A stretch of DNA of 64,000 bases from Eucalyptus grandis (GCF_016545825.1 NC_052615.1:20886520-20950519); one strand, 5' to 3'. Numbered from the stretch's first letter, positions 1 through 12,650 are shown. Made by a program: numbers and translations. Notes: generated by a model not told the origin, from the letters alone.

Positions 1-699
1 ACTGGGCCTAGGAGGGTATCGGCCAACCAATGATCACCTTTAAACCCCCGCACAAAAGTCGATAGAAGGATTTAATAAAAAAAAAAAAAAAAAAGAGAGC
101 TGGATATCGACTGGGAAGTCTATACTACTATCTAGATACCATATGCCTTGTTACGTGATGAATCGGTCATGATCGCTACTCACAGTGCGAGTCTTACCAT
201 GAGCACAATGAGCGGGGCTCTGTTTGTGTCCTCTCCTCTACTATAGTCTTTTCCCTTTATCCGATACTTCATGTTAATAGGGACTAGGGAGAATTTAAGC
301 TAATTTTATCTGGATTCAGAAGGCAATCTCCCGGGTGCTTAAAAATTTCAAGTCATAGAATTCTGCTTTCGTATTCAAACATGGTGTCTGTGCTAATGAC
401 GGTAGTTGAACTACAAATGGCTGCATCAATCCATATTCATTGGTCCGTAAGAAAGTATGGTCCATCAAATAGAGGGAGGTCAGAGTGCATCTTCTTACGA
501 AATGAGGACATATTCATTGCAATATAAGATGTTCCAACTTTTCATCTTCCTTTTGGGGAGAAGACTTTCAGTTCTCTCTATGCATTTTGTGTAATATTTT
601 GACTTAGTCAAATGGTTGGCCCATAAGCAAAAGAAAAAGAAAAAAGAAGAAGAAAGAAAGTGCATATTATTAAAGAAAATGGGTCAATACCACGAAAAA
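1..699. other. AT-rich non-coding flank
   Basis: No open reading frame or recognisable gene is visible. The first 60 bases resemble 17810-17885 (shared words such as ctaggagg and atgatcaccttta), so this end belongs to a dispersed repeat seen again next to the 199-bp tandem duplication. An A-run lies at about 77-93. The segment ends in purine-rich sequence at about 630-660, just before the first segmental-duplication unit. Confidence 0.5.
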
Positions 700-719
700 T
701 TCCAAACTTGTACACAAAT

Positions 720-3240
720 TTACTTTATGTTAGTTTCCATGTAATCCTATTGGATGCATACTCAGCCACTTTATAAGGATTGAGTTGTAATGTAATTATT
801 CATTACCCAACCACATGCCAATGAATAGAAGTATTAGAAAGTAATAATCAGAAAACAACTAGTGGTCGGTTGAAAGCTATTGTGGGAGTATTCTAAGAAA
901 GGGAATCTTTCACCCAAATGATGGTTGAATAAAACCAAGGTTTTTCATCCGTTCTCCACTAGTACTTGTACTTGTTTGTACTCTTCCCACACTACTTTCA
1001 TGTGGGAAATTTCATCATATAGTCTAATCTAAAGAGACAAAACCTGTTTCTTCAACCCATGTACTATTATCTTACTTTTGCCAGCTTTTCATTATTAACT
1101 TATCTTGCATCGCAATTATAAGACCATTGAGACACTTAGGATTGCACGGGGTGCGACCCGCCCGAGTTGTGCACGGATCGTCAACATCCAAGAATCCCAT
1201 AATTTTGATGAGCGACAAAAACATGTTGCTTAAAGTTCGTCCATTCACCAAGAATGCTATGATAATCACAGATCCCCAATGTGCGTGTGCGCGTGTTGTG
1301 CCGCTGTAAAAGAGGTTTTATAATATGATTTGAAGAATTGATTTCCTTCACAGGTTCTTTGTGCTTATGAAGTTGATAAAGCTTTGCCCTTGTGATGATT
1401 GTCAATCATCTGTACATAAATCTGACCGAGCTTTAATAATTTGTACGCAAATCGGACAGAGCTATACCACTTGGAAAGTTAACTTGAAGGCGACTGAGAT
1501 TCGAATTGGTCTTCTATATGAACGTGGAAAAGTTCAGATTTTTGAAGAGGTGACATCAATGGGATGTGTAGCTCGAATCCAACGGAATCTTGATATTTGG
1601 AAGGGTGAATAGTTAGATCAGTAAAAAGCGATATGGAGGCTTATTCTTAAGTTGTTGAATCTAACAGAACTTCGATATCTCAGGTGTCAAAATTGCAAAA
1701 TCCATTTATTCTTTGGACTTTGTATATGGAGAACTTTGGAGAGATGAAAATAGTTAAAGCCACTGCAACCGAAATTTGGTAGTGTTGATAATCACATACC
1801 GAACCAAAGTTTAATATTTGGGAGGTGACAAACTAGATAGGTAAACCTTTAGCTTTCGATGTCTAGAAAAGTGAAAGTGATGAAGATTTTCTATGACTTG
1901 GATGTTGGGAGAATAATGACAAGCCCAATAATATCATATTAGCACAATGGCACAAAACAATCTCCCATCTTATGGAAAACTAATATGAAACAATGTAGTA
2001 GAGCATTGTAATTACTAAGGACACAAATACAAGGCAATTTTATGTGGAAAATTGTCTCGGTGTGAGGAGATCAAAATTTATGAGGCCAGAGTTCATCCAA
2101 AATCTTCACTATCAACAAAATTGGGTGAACAAAATTCTTTTCTAGCTAATAATATAGGTACATAGCAACAACAATATCAAGAACACAATTCTTGGCAATA
2201 CACATGACCTTCATAAGAGATTAATGATAAATTTCACTAAAAGGCAGGTTCGGTTCAACTCCCAAAAAAACCTGATGAGGGAACACAAAGTGACCTTTGA
2301 TCGTCAACTTGATGAAAACCGGATAGCACCCTCTTTTTAGATTTTCTGCTCTCTCTCTCTTGCTTTAGCCTCACACTACTCATTCTTTTGTGGCTACCAC
2401 ATAATAATAGAGAGAAACCCTATTTATTGATGCCAAATATAGCCTCCAATTATTTCTACATATGGATTATCATATGAATTGTCTTTGAGCTTGTATTTCA
2501 TTAGATTTCCTCTACATGAAAGTGCACCCAACCCAACATTGAATGCAGCCAAGATCCCGAATTTCTACAAGGTTTATTGACTCCACTCTAATAGGATTCT
2601 GAATTCATAGTTTGACACAACATAAGTGTCCCGGGGTTTGTTTATTCTAAACTAAAAAGGTACTTTTCATTTCTGTCCATATTTCTAAAGATGAAGAAAA
2701 AAAAACATCCTTAACATTTATAGAAAGGATGGTACATGTCATATTTGCGCATTTCAAGAGATTTTCTGGTGTCTAATAGTAAATAAGATTGCAATTTTAA
2801 ATTTTACAAAAATTTAAAATCATTTAAATGGATCTTTATATATGCATAAAATACTAAAGAAGAAAGAAACTAGATCAAATCCTTCAAAATTTTAATAAAT
2901 AAGAACTTTCTGTTTGTCATTCTTCTCTCTCTCTCTCTCACTCACTCTCTCTCTCTCTTCTACTTTATATTCTTCATTGTCTTCAAATCATTTCTCATTC
3001 CCAATTCCCCATCGTTTCTCTCGCATCTCCGACCATTTGCTGCAAAGTGAGCATACCTATTTTTAACATTTTGAGATAGAGAGAAAATAACTGGCTCTAA
3101 CCCCAATTAGGATTGCATGACTATAAATGTGATTAATAACAATTGGGATATAGCTAGAAATGTAATTATAGAAACACCTCATAATACATATAAATTATAT
3201 ATTAATACCTCAATTCGAAGTTGGTGTAACAATAGAGAGA
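720..3240. other. Conserved non-coding block of the array, copy 1
   Basis: No intact gene is seen. The stretch aligns by eye with 11290-12470, 36541-39000 and 45940-47560. A plus-strand piece near 1655-1700 reads like a leucine-rich-repeat fragment (NLTELRYLRC followed by QNCKI) in all four copies, but it is flanked by stops. It may be a relic of a TNL LRR exon lying opposite in orientation to the TIR genes; this is a weak call. A CT-rich microsatellite lies at about 2923-2960. The remainder is AT-rich with nothing recognised. Confidence 0.45.
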
Positions 3241-4300
3241 TTGTATATCAATAACTTGTAATGGAGACTATGTAGTCCCTTGGTGAAGATATTTGGTAGC
3301 TAATATGTTGTAAGCATGTAGCAAATACGTAGATTGATAGAAGTAACCCGCTCTTGAACAAAGTGAAAAATCCAACTCGATGTGTTTGGTGTGAGCATGA
3401 AACACGGGTTGAGAGCAAGATAGGTAGCATAAATATTATCACAATAAACAATGTGAGGATTAAAAAAGGGGACCCTAGCTCATGAAGTAAATGACAAATC
3501 CAAATTATCTTAGCAACATAGTGAGTGATAGCACGATATTCATCGTTTGCATTAAAATAGGCTACAGTGGGTTGCTTTTTGGCACAAAGAAACATTATCG
3601 ACACCTAGAGAAACACAAAAATCCAAGGTAGGCCATTGAGCATCAAAGCACCCAACTCAATCTACATTTGCATAAGTAGTCAATGAAGTGGGATGACACC
3701 GGTCAATGAGCAATAAGTGAGAGCATGTGCTAGTTAAACACTGGTATATGCATTTGATGGCCTAGAGATGAGGTAATATGGGTTAATGTACGAATTGATT
3801 GACCAAGTTGAGAGCAAAAACAATATTGGGTCTAGTCATGGACACATATTGTAGTGCTCCAACTATCAGTTGATAAAATGTTGGAAATGCGAGAAGCTCA
3901 CCCCCCTTAGCGAACAACAGAGTCATCATGGCCAAGGGAGTAGACACAAGCTTAGCCTTAACAAGTTCAAACTTGTGCAAAAGGCCATCAACATTCTTTG
4001 CTTGAGATAAAAACATATCATAGTGATGATTTTCAATGATAAGCAACTAGTGAAGTGGTCCAAAAAAATTTTCATAGTAAATTCCTATGGGAATCGAGCA
4101 ATCAAAGATGGTAATAAATGAGGAATATAACTAATGACTAGGATATTACCAACATATAGTAGAAGATACAAGTTTCCTTAAAAAGAAGCATAGACAAATA
4201 ACGAAGGATAAACTTACTCGGAAAGATATATGTTTATTAAACATATTACACAACATCATAACATGCATAACATGTTTCTTAACTCCAAAATAATTTCTCA
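3240..4300 (-). pseudogene. Ty1/Copia pol 3' relic, copy in U1
   Basis: Read on the minus strand, the fragments follow the order of a Copia pol end. They are a decayed reverse-transcriptase tail (about 4170-4130), then KFELVKAKLVSTPLA followed by LIVGALQYVSMTRPNIVFAL (about 3990-3790), which is the classical RT-to-RNase H linker, then KKQPTVAYFNANDEYRAI (about 3580-3530), matching the RNase H motif normally read as KKQ.TV..S..EAEY.A. Stops and frameshifts break it everywhere, so it is dead. Homologous relics in U3 and U4 show that it was part of the ancestral unit before duplication. Confidence 0.7.
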
Positions 4301-4429
4301 AAAGTCCTTAATGTAAATGATGACACATTTGATTGTCGAGGAAAATCCTATCGTAAAAGAGGAATCACATTTTCTAAAAATGAGTTGTTACTAACTCTAG
4401 GATTGAGTCAATATTCAATGGATAGGGAT

Positions 4430-4935
4430 GGGGGATCATGTGCTGGGGATTCTTTAACAACCTTGCAACCTCCTTGACGACCTCTTTTATAAGTACTCCT
4501 TTGTGCCTATCAATTGCCAAATAAAATTTGAAGTGAGCTCTAATAGGATCCAATTAAGGTTTTGATGGGATGAGGAAAGTAAGTACCCATTGGCAATATC
4601 CATCCTTTGAAGGATCCCTCCTCATTGAGAGCTAGCTTCCACTGCTCGTAAGTACATTCATCGACCATCTTCTCATGTTTAAGCATCTTTTCTCCAAAAA
4701 CACCCGATAGGTCTCGCACATGTGAGGTCCTCACTTTATAGTAGATGGGTAATATCTTTTGTCTCTTTGTTCTCTTGCATTCAATCATTTGAGCAAGCTC
4801 ATTGAGGCACCAACGAGAGGAGGCATAATCTTCAGAGAAAATAGGAATGGAATATTGTAGTGATCAATGGCATTGCAAATCTCATTGTCAACATCTTTAC
4901 CTATGAGAGATGGATCATCATTGTTAAAAACTCAA
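4430..4935 (-). pseudogene. TIR gene A fragment (U1)
   Basis: This minus-strand remnant of TIR gene A matches the complete copies in U2 and U4. It keeps the second half of the TIR domain (IECKRTKRQKILPIYYKVRT, then a stretch ending KLALNEEGSFKGW) at 4788-4590, and the small C-terminal exon (KGVLIKEVVKEVARLLKN) at about 4520-4440. The first half is lost: homology stops near 4935, where sequence that lies upstream of TIR-B in U3 takes over, so a deletion junction sits there. Stops occur within the remaining half (for example after the W-C-L-x-E-L region, where W is replaced). It is non-functional. Confidence 0.75.
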
Positions 4936-5038
4936 GATAAAACAAAAATTTATGGGACATCATTTTTTCTTTTGGCCGTCAACTAACATCTATTTATTCT
5001 TTTATTTATATAAAACAAAAATTTCCATTCATGACGGC

Positions 5039-5057
5039 TTGCATACAGTCTACTTTT
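5039..5057. repeat. Target-site duplication of LINE1 (3' side)
   Basis: The 19-bp sequence ttgcatacagtctactttt directly abuts the T-run that marks the LINE1 poly-A end. The identical 19 bp is found at 10881-10899 on the other side of the element. The unoccupied version of this site survives in U3 at about 45492-45512. Confidence 0.9.
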
Positions 5058-5089
5058 TTTTTTTTTTTTGATCAGAAAAGAAGATAATA

Positions 5090-8000
5090 TTACCGACGGG
5101 AGGAAACGTTTGGCAACATATCAAAAGACAACAAATCACGTAAAAACAAAGGAGGATTGAAAACCCAATCCGCGGGTAGCGAGCCCCGCCTTGATGGGCC
5201 TTCGCAGCTCGGTCCGCCACCATGTTTAGATCCCTCTCCCGCAATGGACGAGCCGCAGATTAGGGCAACATGCTTTAGCAGCTGTACACATTCGGCGATC
5301 AAGGCTCGATTTCCCATGGAGGCAGTGCGTTGTGGCAGATCGTCTCGACCAGGACGAAGCAATCGGTTTCCAAGATCATCCAAGCTGAAGTTTTCCCCTT
5401 GTCCTGCACAAAGGGTAGCGCGTGGTTAAGCGCTGTCGCCTCCGCATGCAGGGCTGAGGATGCCACGACCGATCGAGCAAATCCGTCAATTAAAAGGCCT
5501 GATGAGGTACGGCAGACACATGCGATCGATGCTTCGCTACTCTGAGGTTGGTAAGCGGCATTGATGTTTAGTTTCAGTTCATCGTGGTCTGGCGGACGCC
5601 AAGATGAGTGCTGATCTGTTTGCTGTGTGTTCTTCGTCTGTTTCTGTCGAGATGGGATCCGATTTGCCATGGCATGAGCTAAGGCTGTCTGCACTATACG
5701 GGCTGGTTGGGGTTGCTGTTGACGAAAGATGAAGTTGTTACGAGCCTTCCAAATGTACCAGAGGATGGATGCAATTGCTTCCAAGTCGTGAGTCAACTGA
5801 TGTTAGAAAAGTTGATCAGCCATGCTTCTATCCGATTAATTGCTTTGATATGCTGCTGTATGTTGATTTATGGATGTGCCCATATATGTAGTGTCCAAGG
5901 GCAGAAGAGAAACAAGTGTTCTGGTGATTCAATAGCCTGATTTGTACATAAGCTGCATATGGGATCTTATATAATATGACGGTGATAAAGATTTTCTCGA
6001 GTGGGTAAGGCATTGTTACATACTGACCATAGGAAAGACCGGAGTTTTGGTGAGGAATTCATGTTCCAAACTGCATGCCACAATCTGCGAGGTATCCGAA
6101 AGGAGGATGACGCTTGATTTAAGTTGTGATTCAGTTGCTGTTTTCGTAGTAGATTATAACAGCTCTTTACAAAGAAAAGATCCATTTTGCTTGCCTCGCC
6201 AAATGAGTCTGCCCTTTGTATCTTTGTGGCCGAAGTGGAATAGACATTATCTCGCTGCGTATGACAATCAAAAGTCCGTCTTAAAAGGGAAATATTCCAC
6301 TCATTGCTATTTGGGATCATAAAACCTGCAAGCTTCTCTGGTTCTCCTCGGGGGGCTGGTCCCCCTATAATTCCTGATGCCAACCATCTATCCTGGCGAG
6401 GGTTAATAAGAGTTTCATCCCCCACAGACCATTGCATGTGTTCCTCTATCGAATCCCGTCCTAGTAGTATGCTTTGCCAAACCCATGAGGGACGAGTACC
6501 TTTAGGGGCATTTCTAAAATCTTGAAGAGGAAAATATAGTGCTTTCAAAACTTTACTAGATAGTGATGAAGGCTGTTGTGATATTCGCCAAGCTTGTTTT
6601 CCTAGTAAGGCTTTATTGAAAGCAATAAGGTCTCTAAAACCCAAACCCCCTTCATCCTTTCTATTTTTAAGTGCATCCCACTTTAGCCAATGAATACCGG
6701 AACTATTAGTACTAGATTTCCACCAGAATCTGGAAATTTGCTGCTCAATTCTTCTACAAAAGGACACTGGTAACTTAAAAACAGACATAGCAAAACTGGG
6801 AATAGCCTGCACAACAGATTTAATTAAAACTTCCTTGCCCCCTTTTGATATCGCTTCTCTTTCCAACCTTGAAGTTTAGATTGCACCCGACCCAATATCC
6901 ATGAAAACATTTCCTTTTAGAATGTCCCCAATCAAGGTATTCCAAGATACTTACCGTTTGTCTATCGGTGGGGCGCGAAGTTCTCGGGCTAAGTTTTGTT
7001 GTAAAACAATAGGGCACAGCTTAGTAACAAAGAGACCCGATTTGTTTCGGTTCACCAATTGTCCTGTGGCTAGGTAGTATTCATTGAGCACATGGGCTAC
7101 ATTCTCGCACTCTATGGTTTTTCCAGCTAAGAAAAATATAGCGTCATCGGCGAAAAACAAATGTGAGAGAACAGGGCACCATCTGTTTAATTTAATACCT
7201 GTGATATTCCCCATTTCCACTGCTTGAGTAATAAGCAAAGATAAAACATTGGCCATCAAGATAAAGAGATAAGGTGAGAGAGGATCACCTTGTCTCGGAC
7301 TTTGATATTTGGTGAAAATAGGGTAGGGCTTCACCATTGAACTTCACACTTAAAGATACAGTTAAAATACATTGCATGATCCAATGAACCCATCTATCAT
7401 GAAATCCAATTTGGAGAAGATAGTCTCTAAGAAAATCCCATTCGACCCTGTCGTAAGCCTTTTGCATGTCTAATTTGAGCACTGCCTGAAATTGTTTAGT
7501 TCTTTTATGAGTCCTCATATGATGAAGAATCTCTTGAACCACTATGATGTTATCTTGAATTTGATGCCCACTGACAAAAACGCTCTGTTCTAGTGCTATT
7601 AGGTGTGGTAGCAAAGGCTTAAGTCTATTTGCAAGGACTTTAGAGATAATTTTGTAAATAAAGTTGTATAGGCGATTGGTCGGAACCGATCTAGCCTTTA
7701 TGGGTTGGATGTCTTTGGTATCGGAGATATAAGTCCTATTGTAATCAGGTATCATCACCCGTCTGAAAAAAGTTTTTCACAGCCATATAAATATCATCTT
7801 GTACTATATCCCAATGAGAGTGGTAAAAAGCCCATTTAAACCATCCGGACCCGGTGCTTTAGCTCGCCTAATTGAAAACCGCTATGCGTACCTCATCTCG
7901 AGTAACCTCAGCTATAAGCTTCTCATTCATCTCCGCCGAGACAAGTGGATTGCATTTTGCGATGGTAGGACTATAGTTACGGTGCCTGCCGTTGTGTATA

Positions 8001-9196
8001 ATTGTTGGAAAAAGGATGCTGTCATCTCTTTAAGCTGTTGCTGGTCTCTAATCCATCGAAGTTGATCATCTTGTAACATGCATATTCTGTTTCGCTGTCT
8101 TCGTTGAATAGTTGAGGCATGAAAAAGTTTGTGTTTCTATCTCCCCACTTAAGCCCGTTAACCCTTGAGCGCATAGCCCGGGTTGTTCCTCCCCGCTGCC
8201 ATAATGATTGAATTTGCTGTTTGGGTTGGCTATTGAGGTCTGGTCATGCTGTCCATACGGCTGGTTTATTAAAACTTGAAGCTGATATTTCAAATGACTT
8301 ATATGTTCTCTAGCATTAGCAAATTTTGATCGACTCCACAATGAGAGGGCGAAGGATGTTGCTTTGAGCTTTTGAAGTAAAGACGCTGGACCAGGCTGTG
8401 GAGAAGCCCAAGATTGAGCTACTACATCTCGGCACTCCTTGTCCTGAAGCCAATAGGATTCAAAGTAAAAAGTGCATCTTTTTTTAACACCAACAGCTTC
8501 AGTGAACAATAAAAGGGGACTATGGTCAGAAGCAATGGCTGGTAATGCTAATACTTCAGCAAATGGGTAGGTGATTCTCCAATCCTCGGTACACAACATT
8601 CTATCCAACCTTTGTTTAACAATATTTTCATCATGTCTATTATTTGTCCACGTGTAGGCGCAGCCTTTGTTGCCCAAATCCATTAAAGAACAGTCATTGA
8701 GGAAATCTCGAAATGACTGCATACGGTAAGGATCTGCAAGACGCTTCCCCATTTTCTCCCATGGATACAATATATCATTAAAGTCTCCAACACACAACCA
8801 AGGGAGAGTATTCTTAGAACTAATTAGACGTAAATCGTCCCAAAATTGTTGCCTAATATTAGTGACTGCAGGCGCATGGATACAGGTAAGGTGCATTACA
8901 ACTGCCGCCTCCAAGTCAGTACAGATCACGTCAAAAAGGTTTGAAGACTGATGAACCAAGTCCATAGAGACCTTGCTATTCCAAAAGAGGGCCAGACCAC
9001 CCGCCAAACCAGTAGGATGTTCTATTAGGCAATCAGAAAATTTCAGAAGTTGCTGCAGGTAACAGATCTATCGTTCTTGGTTCTTGGCCTCCATAATAAA
9101 CAAAATGTCAGGCTTTTCCTGGGTCATTAAGACCCTAAGCGCTTGAACTGTCAGGGGATTGCCTGAACCCTGACAGTTCCAGCTAATTAGCTTCAT
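5090..9196 (-). pseudogene. LINE1 ORF2: endonuclease, reverse transcriptase, RNase H (broken)
   Basis: ORF2 encodes the machinery for target-primed reverse transcription. It starts at 9196 with MKLISWNCQGSGNPLTVQ, the typical apurinic-endonuclease start. The nuclease core shows LCVGDFNDIL (about 8800-8770) and ASDHSP (about 8545-8525), which carry the metal-binding and catalytic residues. The reverse transcriptase spans about 7760-6480, with KLDMQKAYDRVEWDFL and the catalytic FADDAIFFL (about 7155-7130). The zf-RVT region (SSPKLRSFLWSVCNNALPT) lies at about 6060-6000. A plant RVT_3-type RNase H lies at 5796-5090 (ILETDCFVLVE, NMVADRAAKAH); its first catalytic Asp is replaced by Asn (KLNINAAY). 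At least four frame breaks split the ORF (near 9010, 8160, 7300 and 6860), so it is inactive. Confidence 0.9.
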
Positions 9197-9306
9197 TGTT
9201 CAAAAGGTGGCTGTTTCGGGCCAGCCACCATAGCCCATCTGAGGGGTTCATGTGTCTCGAGGACAGGAGTTTCTTGAAGAGAGGATTCATCGAGGCCATC
9301 TGGAAT

Positions 9307-10502
9307 CTAGGAAGGTAAGTCATGTGAGATGTATCGTTTAGGTTTTTTGATTGGGCCCGATCTTGCACTCAAGAGGGAACTCTTTGATTTCTTAGACTTG
9401 TGAGAAGTAGTAGCCAGTTCAGTGGTGTGACTCTTTCGTTGATATTGTACTAGTATTTCTTTGTCACGCTCCCTTCTTGAAGCATCTTCGGCCAGGGGTT
9501 GCCACCGAAGGGGTACTACAGCTGTAAGGAGCTGATTGCACTCAGTTACCTCAACTATCTGTTTGTCCTTCTTATTAGAGACTTGGTCCAAAGAAAGTGA
9601 TGATTCCTGTTCCTGTTGAACAACAGTCTGAGCAAGAGGAAACTGTGCAGGGGGCTGAGGGGTCTCCGGAATAGTCTCAGTGGCGTCATCCAGCATGTGA
9701 GCAGGCGCATAAAAGGTACGCCAAAAGGGACTATGAGTGTTAACTTCCGCCCGTAGCCACGATCCATAATACATACTGTCAAGGTTTTTCAGTGCATTGT
9801 CATCCAAAGGAAAGTCTGGGCAGTACGTTGCATAATGTCCTAATTTGCCGCAGGAATAGCAAAAATGGGATAATTTTTCATATCGAAAATCTAACCAAAA
9901 GGTCTTCCTGGCCAATTTAATCAAGATCCCTGTCTTCAGAGGCTATTGGATATCCATTTCAACACGAGCCCTTACTGCTTTAAAGTTAAAACCATCTATT
10001 TGATCAATTTTAACATCTATAACCCGTCCAATATGCCTAACTGCTCTACGTATGATGGACTCGGTGCAAAGTGCTCAAGAGGTAGGCCGAAGACTCCGAA
10101 CCCGAACGCACGGGAGGAAAAATCATAACAGTGCAACGGTGTGTTCGGGAGCCAAGGTTTCAGGATAACGAGATGGTTTGCACATAACCACGTGCCATTA
10201 TCAAGTATACGCTGTTTAACCTCCTCTGTTTTGAATCGCACCACATATATACCATCTTCTGCTTGCGAAATTGATACGTGAGCTGGACGCCATGCCCTCT
10301 GCATAGAATTTTGAAATGCCTGGAAATGGACAGTGGAATTAGTGAGGACTTTACCTACTAAGCTGAGACGACATTCTTCTAATTTTTCTGTAGGAGCTGC
10401 CTCATCCCAAACTTCAATCGGTTGTTCAGACCAAAGGCGACCCATCCGGCTACACAGAGCAGCAAGTCGAGTCCTCGTTTTCACCAAGGGCATCCATTGC
10501 AC
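9307..10502 (-). pseudogene. LINE1 ORF1: DUF4283/zinc-knuckle gag-like protein (broken)
   Basis: This is the nucleic-acid-binding ORF1 of plant L1 elements. The N-terminal DUF4283 region (10502-10030) includes RAWRPAHVSISQAEDGIYVV, GTWLCANHLVILKPW and FGVFGLPLEHF, all typical of this family. A frameshift near 10050 and an in-frame stop near 9945 separate it from the second half. That half contains the CCHC knuckle CYSCGKLGHYATYC at about 9865-9825, followed by a Lys/Ser-rich basic tail ending near 9307. It lies just upstream of ORF2, in the usual two-ORF order. With at least two lesions it cannot give a full product. Confidence 0.88.
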
Positions 10503-10880
10503 AAATTACAGGTCAATTCCACTAATTAAGGGTGTGGGAAGTGGAATGCACGAAGCCGCAGACTAGCAAGGCAAAGAGAGTCCGAGTGGACCATCGGTGG
10601 ACGAAGAAAGGCCCTTTCAAGCGTTCTGCTACTGTGGAGTTCAAGATATAGGACATGCAAGACCCGATTTAGATGGAAGAAGGATGAGGATGACCTAGAG
10701 AGTGAAGATTTATCAGTGGGTAAGAAGCCATAGCTAGAAGAAGAGACGAAGCGCAGAAATTGAGCGGAAGAAACAGCGGAAAGGAAAATATGAGTGAGGT
10801 TTTCAGTCGAAAGAAAAAGAGCTACCAAAAGGTAGAGAGAGCTCTCACCAGAGGGAGAGAATTAATGAGTTGTGGTTTCT

Positions 10881-10899
10881 TTGCATACAGTCTACTTTT
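10881..10899. repeat. Target-site duplication of LINE1 (5' side)
   Basis: Second copy of the 19-bp ttgcatacagtctactttt. U1 sequence continues directly from here (aaagagtcaaattatcaatg) and matches the uninterrupted U3 sequence at 45513 onward. Confidence 0.9.
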
Positions 10900-11239
10900 A
10901 AAGAGTCAAATTATCAATGTTCAAAACCTGTATCCCACTACTTCTGCCAACTCATGAGTAAATTATTTGAACATTGAAACACTTTGTGTTTTAAAAGAGG
11001 GAAGAATTAGCGGGCACCAAGTGCAGCACCGAATTTGTTAATAAATAGCGCTTCGCGTATTTTCACGAGCAAACAATTGTGTCGTGGCCCATTATAGGCA
11101 AGAGTGGTCCATAAACCATGTAAATATATATAATCGATATTCCCGCATAGGCACATACGAAAATATAAAGATTAGTACATAACTTTGATTTAAAGAGTGA
11201 TACAATAATCTATGACTGAGGGTTTTGAATATGACTCAG

Positions 11240-12640
11240 TTTCTTTTTCTTTCTTATCGGCTCTTTGTAAAAAGAATCAGTCCGTGTAATCATATGCGAT
11301 GCATACTAAAAAGCCAGCCACGTTACTTTATAAGAATCGTTTTGGGAAGTAGTTATTTTTTCCGCAACCACATGCCAATGAATAGAAGTAATAGAAAGAA
11401 ATAATCAGAAGACATCTAGTGGTCGGTCGAAAGCTATCGTGAGTAAAATCTAGGAAGGGGAATCTTTCGCCCGTTCTCCACTGGTACTCGTTTGTACTCT
11501 TCCCGCACGACTTCCGTGTAGGAATCTTCAACCCGGGTATTATTTACATTTGCCAGCTAATTATTATTAACTCATCTTACATCGTAATTATATGAACCAT
11601 TGAGACAATTAGGATTGCACCGGGTGCGACCCACCCGAGTTGTGCACGGATCGTCAACATCCAAGAAACCAGTGAACCTCGTGAGCGACAAAACAATGAT
11701 GGTTAAAGTTCACCAAGAATGCCACAATTATCACAGATCGCCCATGCGCACCCCTGTGTTGTGCCGCCGTAAGAGAGGTTTTATTGTATGATTTGAAAAA
11801 TTGCTTTTCTTCACAGATTCTTTGTGCTTATGAAGTTCATGAAGTTTTTCCCTTGTGAAGATTGTCAATCATCTGTACATAAATCTAACCGAGCTTTGAT
11901 AATTTGTGCGTAATTCAGACAGAGCTATACCGCTTGGAAAGTTGACTTGAAGGCGACGGAGATTCAAGGGTCAGTCTTTAGTATGAATATGGAAGATTTT
12001 CTATTTTAAAAACGGCGAATCGATGCATGTAACTTGAATTCAACAGAATCTTGATATTCAGAAGGGTGAATAACTGGATAGGTGAAAAATGACATTGGAG
12101 GATTGTTATTAAGTTGAATCTAACAGAGCATCGATACCTCAGATGTCGAAATTGCAAAATCCCTTTGTGCATATCGAACCAAAGTTCAACATTTGGGAGA
12201 CGAGAAAATAGACAGGTAAAGTTGTGGATGTCATATATGATTGTAATCCGATAGATTTTCAATGTTTAGCTTTCGATGTCTAAAAGGGTGAATGGGAAGA
12301 GGATTTATGTGACTTGGATGCAGCAAAGATTCTGAATTTCTACTGGTCAAGATCACCAGCAGGATTCTGAATTCATAGATTGACATAAGAAGTACCTCGT
12401 GGTTTGTTCATTCTTATTAAAAAAAAAGGTACCATCTATTTCCCTCCATAATTCTAAAGACTAGCAAAAAACATTCAAATAGATTACACAATATCATAAC
12501 ATGTGAAACATGTTTCTTAACTCCAAAACAATTTCTCACCAGTCAGAAAATTAATGCAAATGATGACACAGTTGACCATCGAGGCAAATCCTCTTGTAAA
12601 ACAAGAATCACAAATTCTAAAAATGAGTTGTTACTAACTC
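11240..12640. other. Conserved non-coding block of the array, copy 2
   Basis: Non-coding, with no open frame of note. It contains the shared landmarks (atgccaatgaatagaag at about 11370, cacttaggattgcac at about 11605, cttatgaagttcatgaag at about 11827). The LRR-like plus-strand piece near 12110-12160 is degenerate. Sequence 12475-12640 is the surviving far end of the Copia relic (minus strand) followed by the 3' flank of TIR-A. Confidence 0.45.
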
Positions 12641-12650
12641 TAGCGCTAGG

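Larger units (their letters stand above)
5058..10880 (-). mobile_element. LINE1: near full-length plant L1-type LINE
   Basis: A non-LTR retrotransposon on the minus strand, bounded by a 19-bp target-site duplication. Its poly-A tail appears as a T-run at about 5052-5069. The 5' leader lies at about 10503-10880. ORF1 (DUF4283-type gag with a CCHC knuckle) occupies 9307-10502, and ORF2 (endonuclease, reverse transcriptase, zf-RVT, RNase H) occupies 5090-9196. The length of about 5.8 kb fits a complete plant L1 element. Both ORFs carry frameshifts and stops, so it is no longer autonomous. It interrupts U1, while the paralogous U3 site is empty. Confidence 0.93.
700..11230. repeat. Segmental duplication unit U1 (with LINE1 inside)
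   Basis: First of four diverged copies of one segment. Shared landmarks in order are: the 'atgccaatgaatagaag' block (811 here; again at about 11370, 30904 and 46000), the 'cacttaggattgcac' block (about 1132; also 11605, 36695, 46245), a 'cttcgatatctcag' block (about 1670), a CT-rich tract, an old Copia relic, TIR gene A, and the sequence normally found upstream of TIR gene B. In U1 a deletion near 4935 removed the 5' part of TIR-A and all of TIR-B, joining mid-TIR-A to the B upstream segment. LINE1 then split that segment at 5058-10880, and the unit resumes at 10900-11230. Boundaries are approximate. Confidence 0.75.

Noticed and set aside
1361..1612. 83-codon plus-strand frame in the conserved block
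   Set aside because: The equivalent frames in U2, U3 and U4 are interrupted by stops and indels, so a protein-coding role is not supported.
5157..6525. Plus-strand frames over LINE1
   Set aside because: Shadows of the RNase H and zf-RVT domains read on the minus strand.
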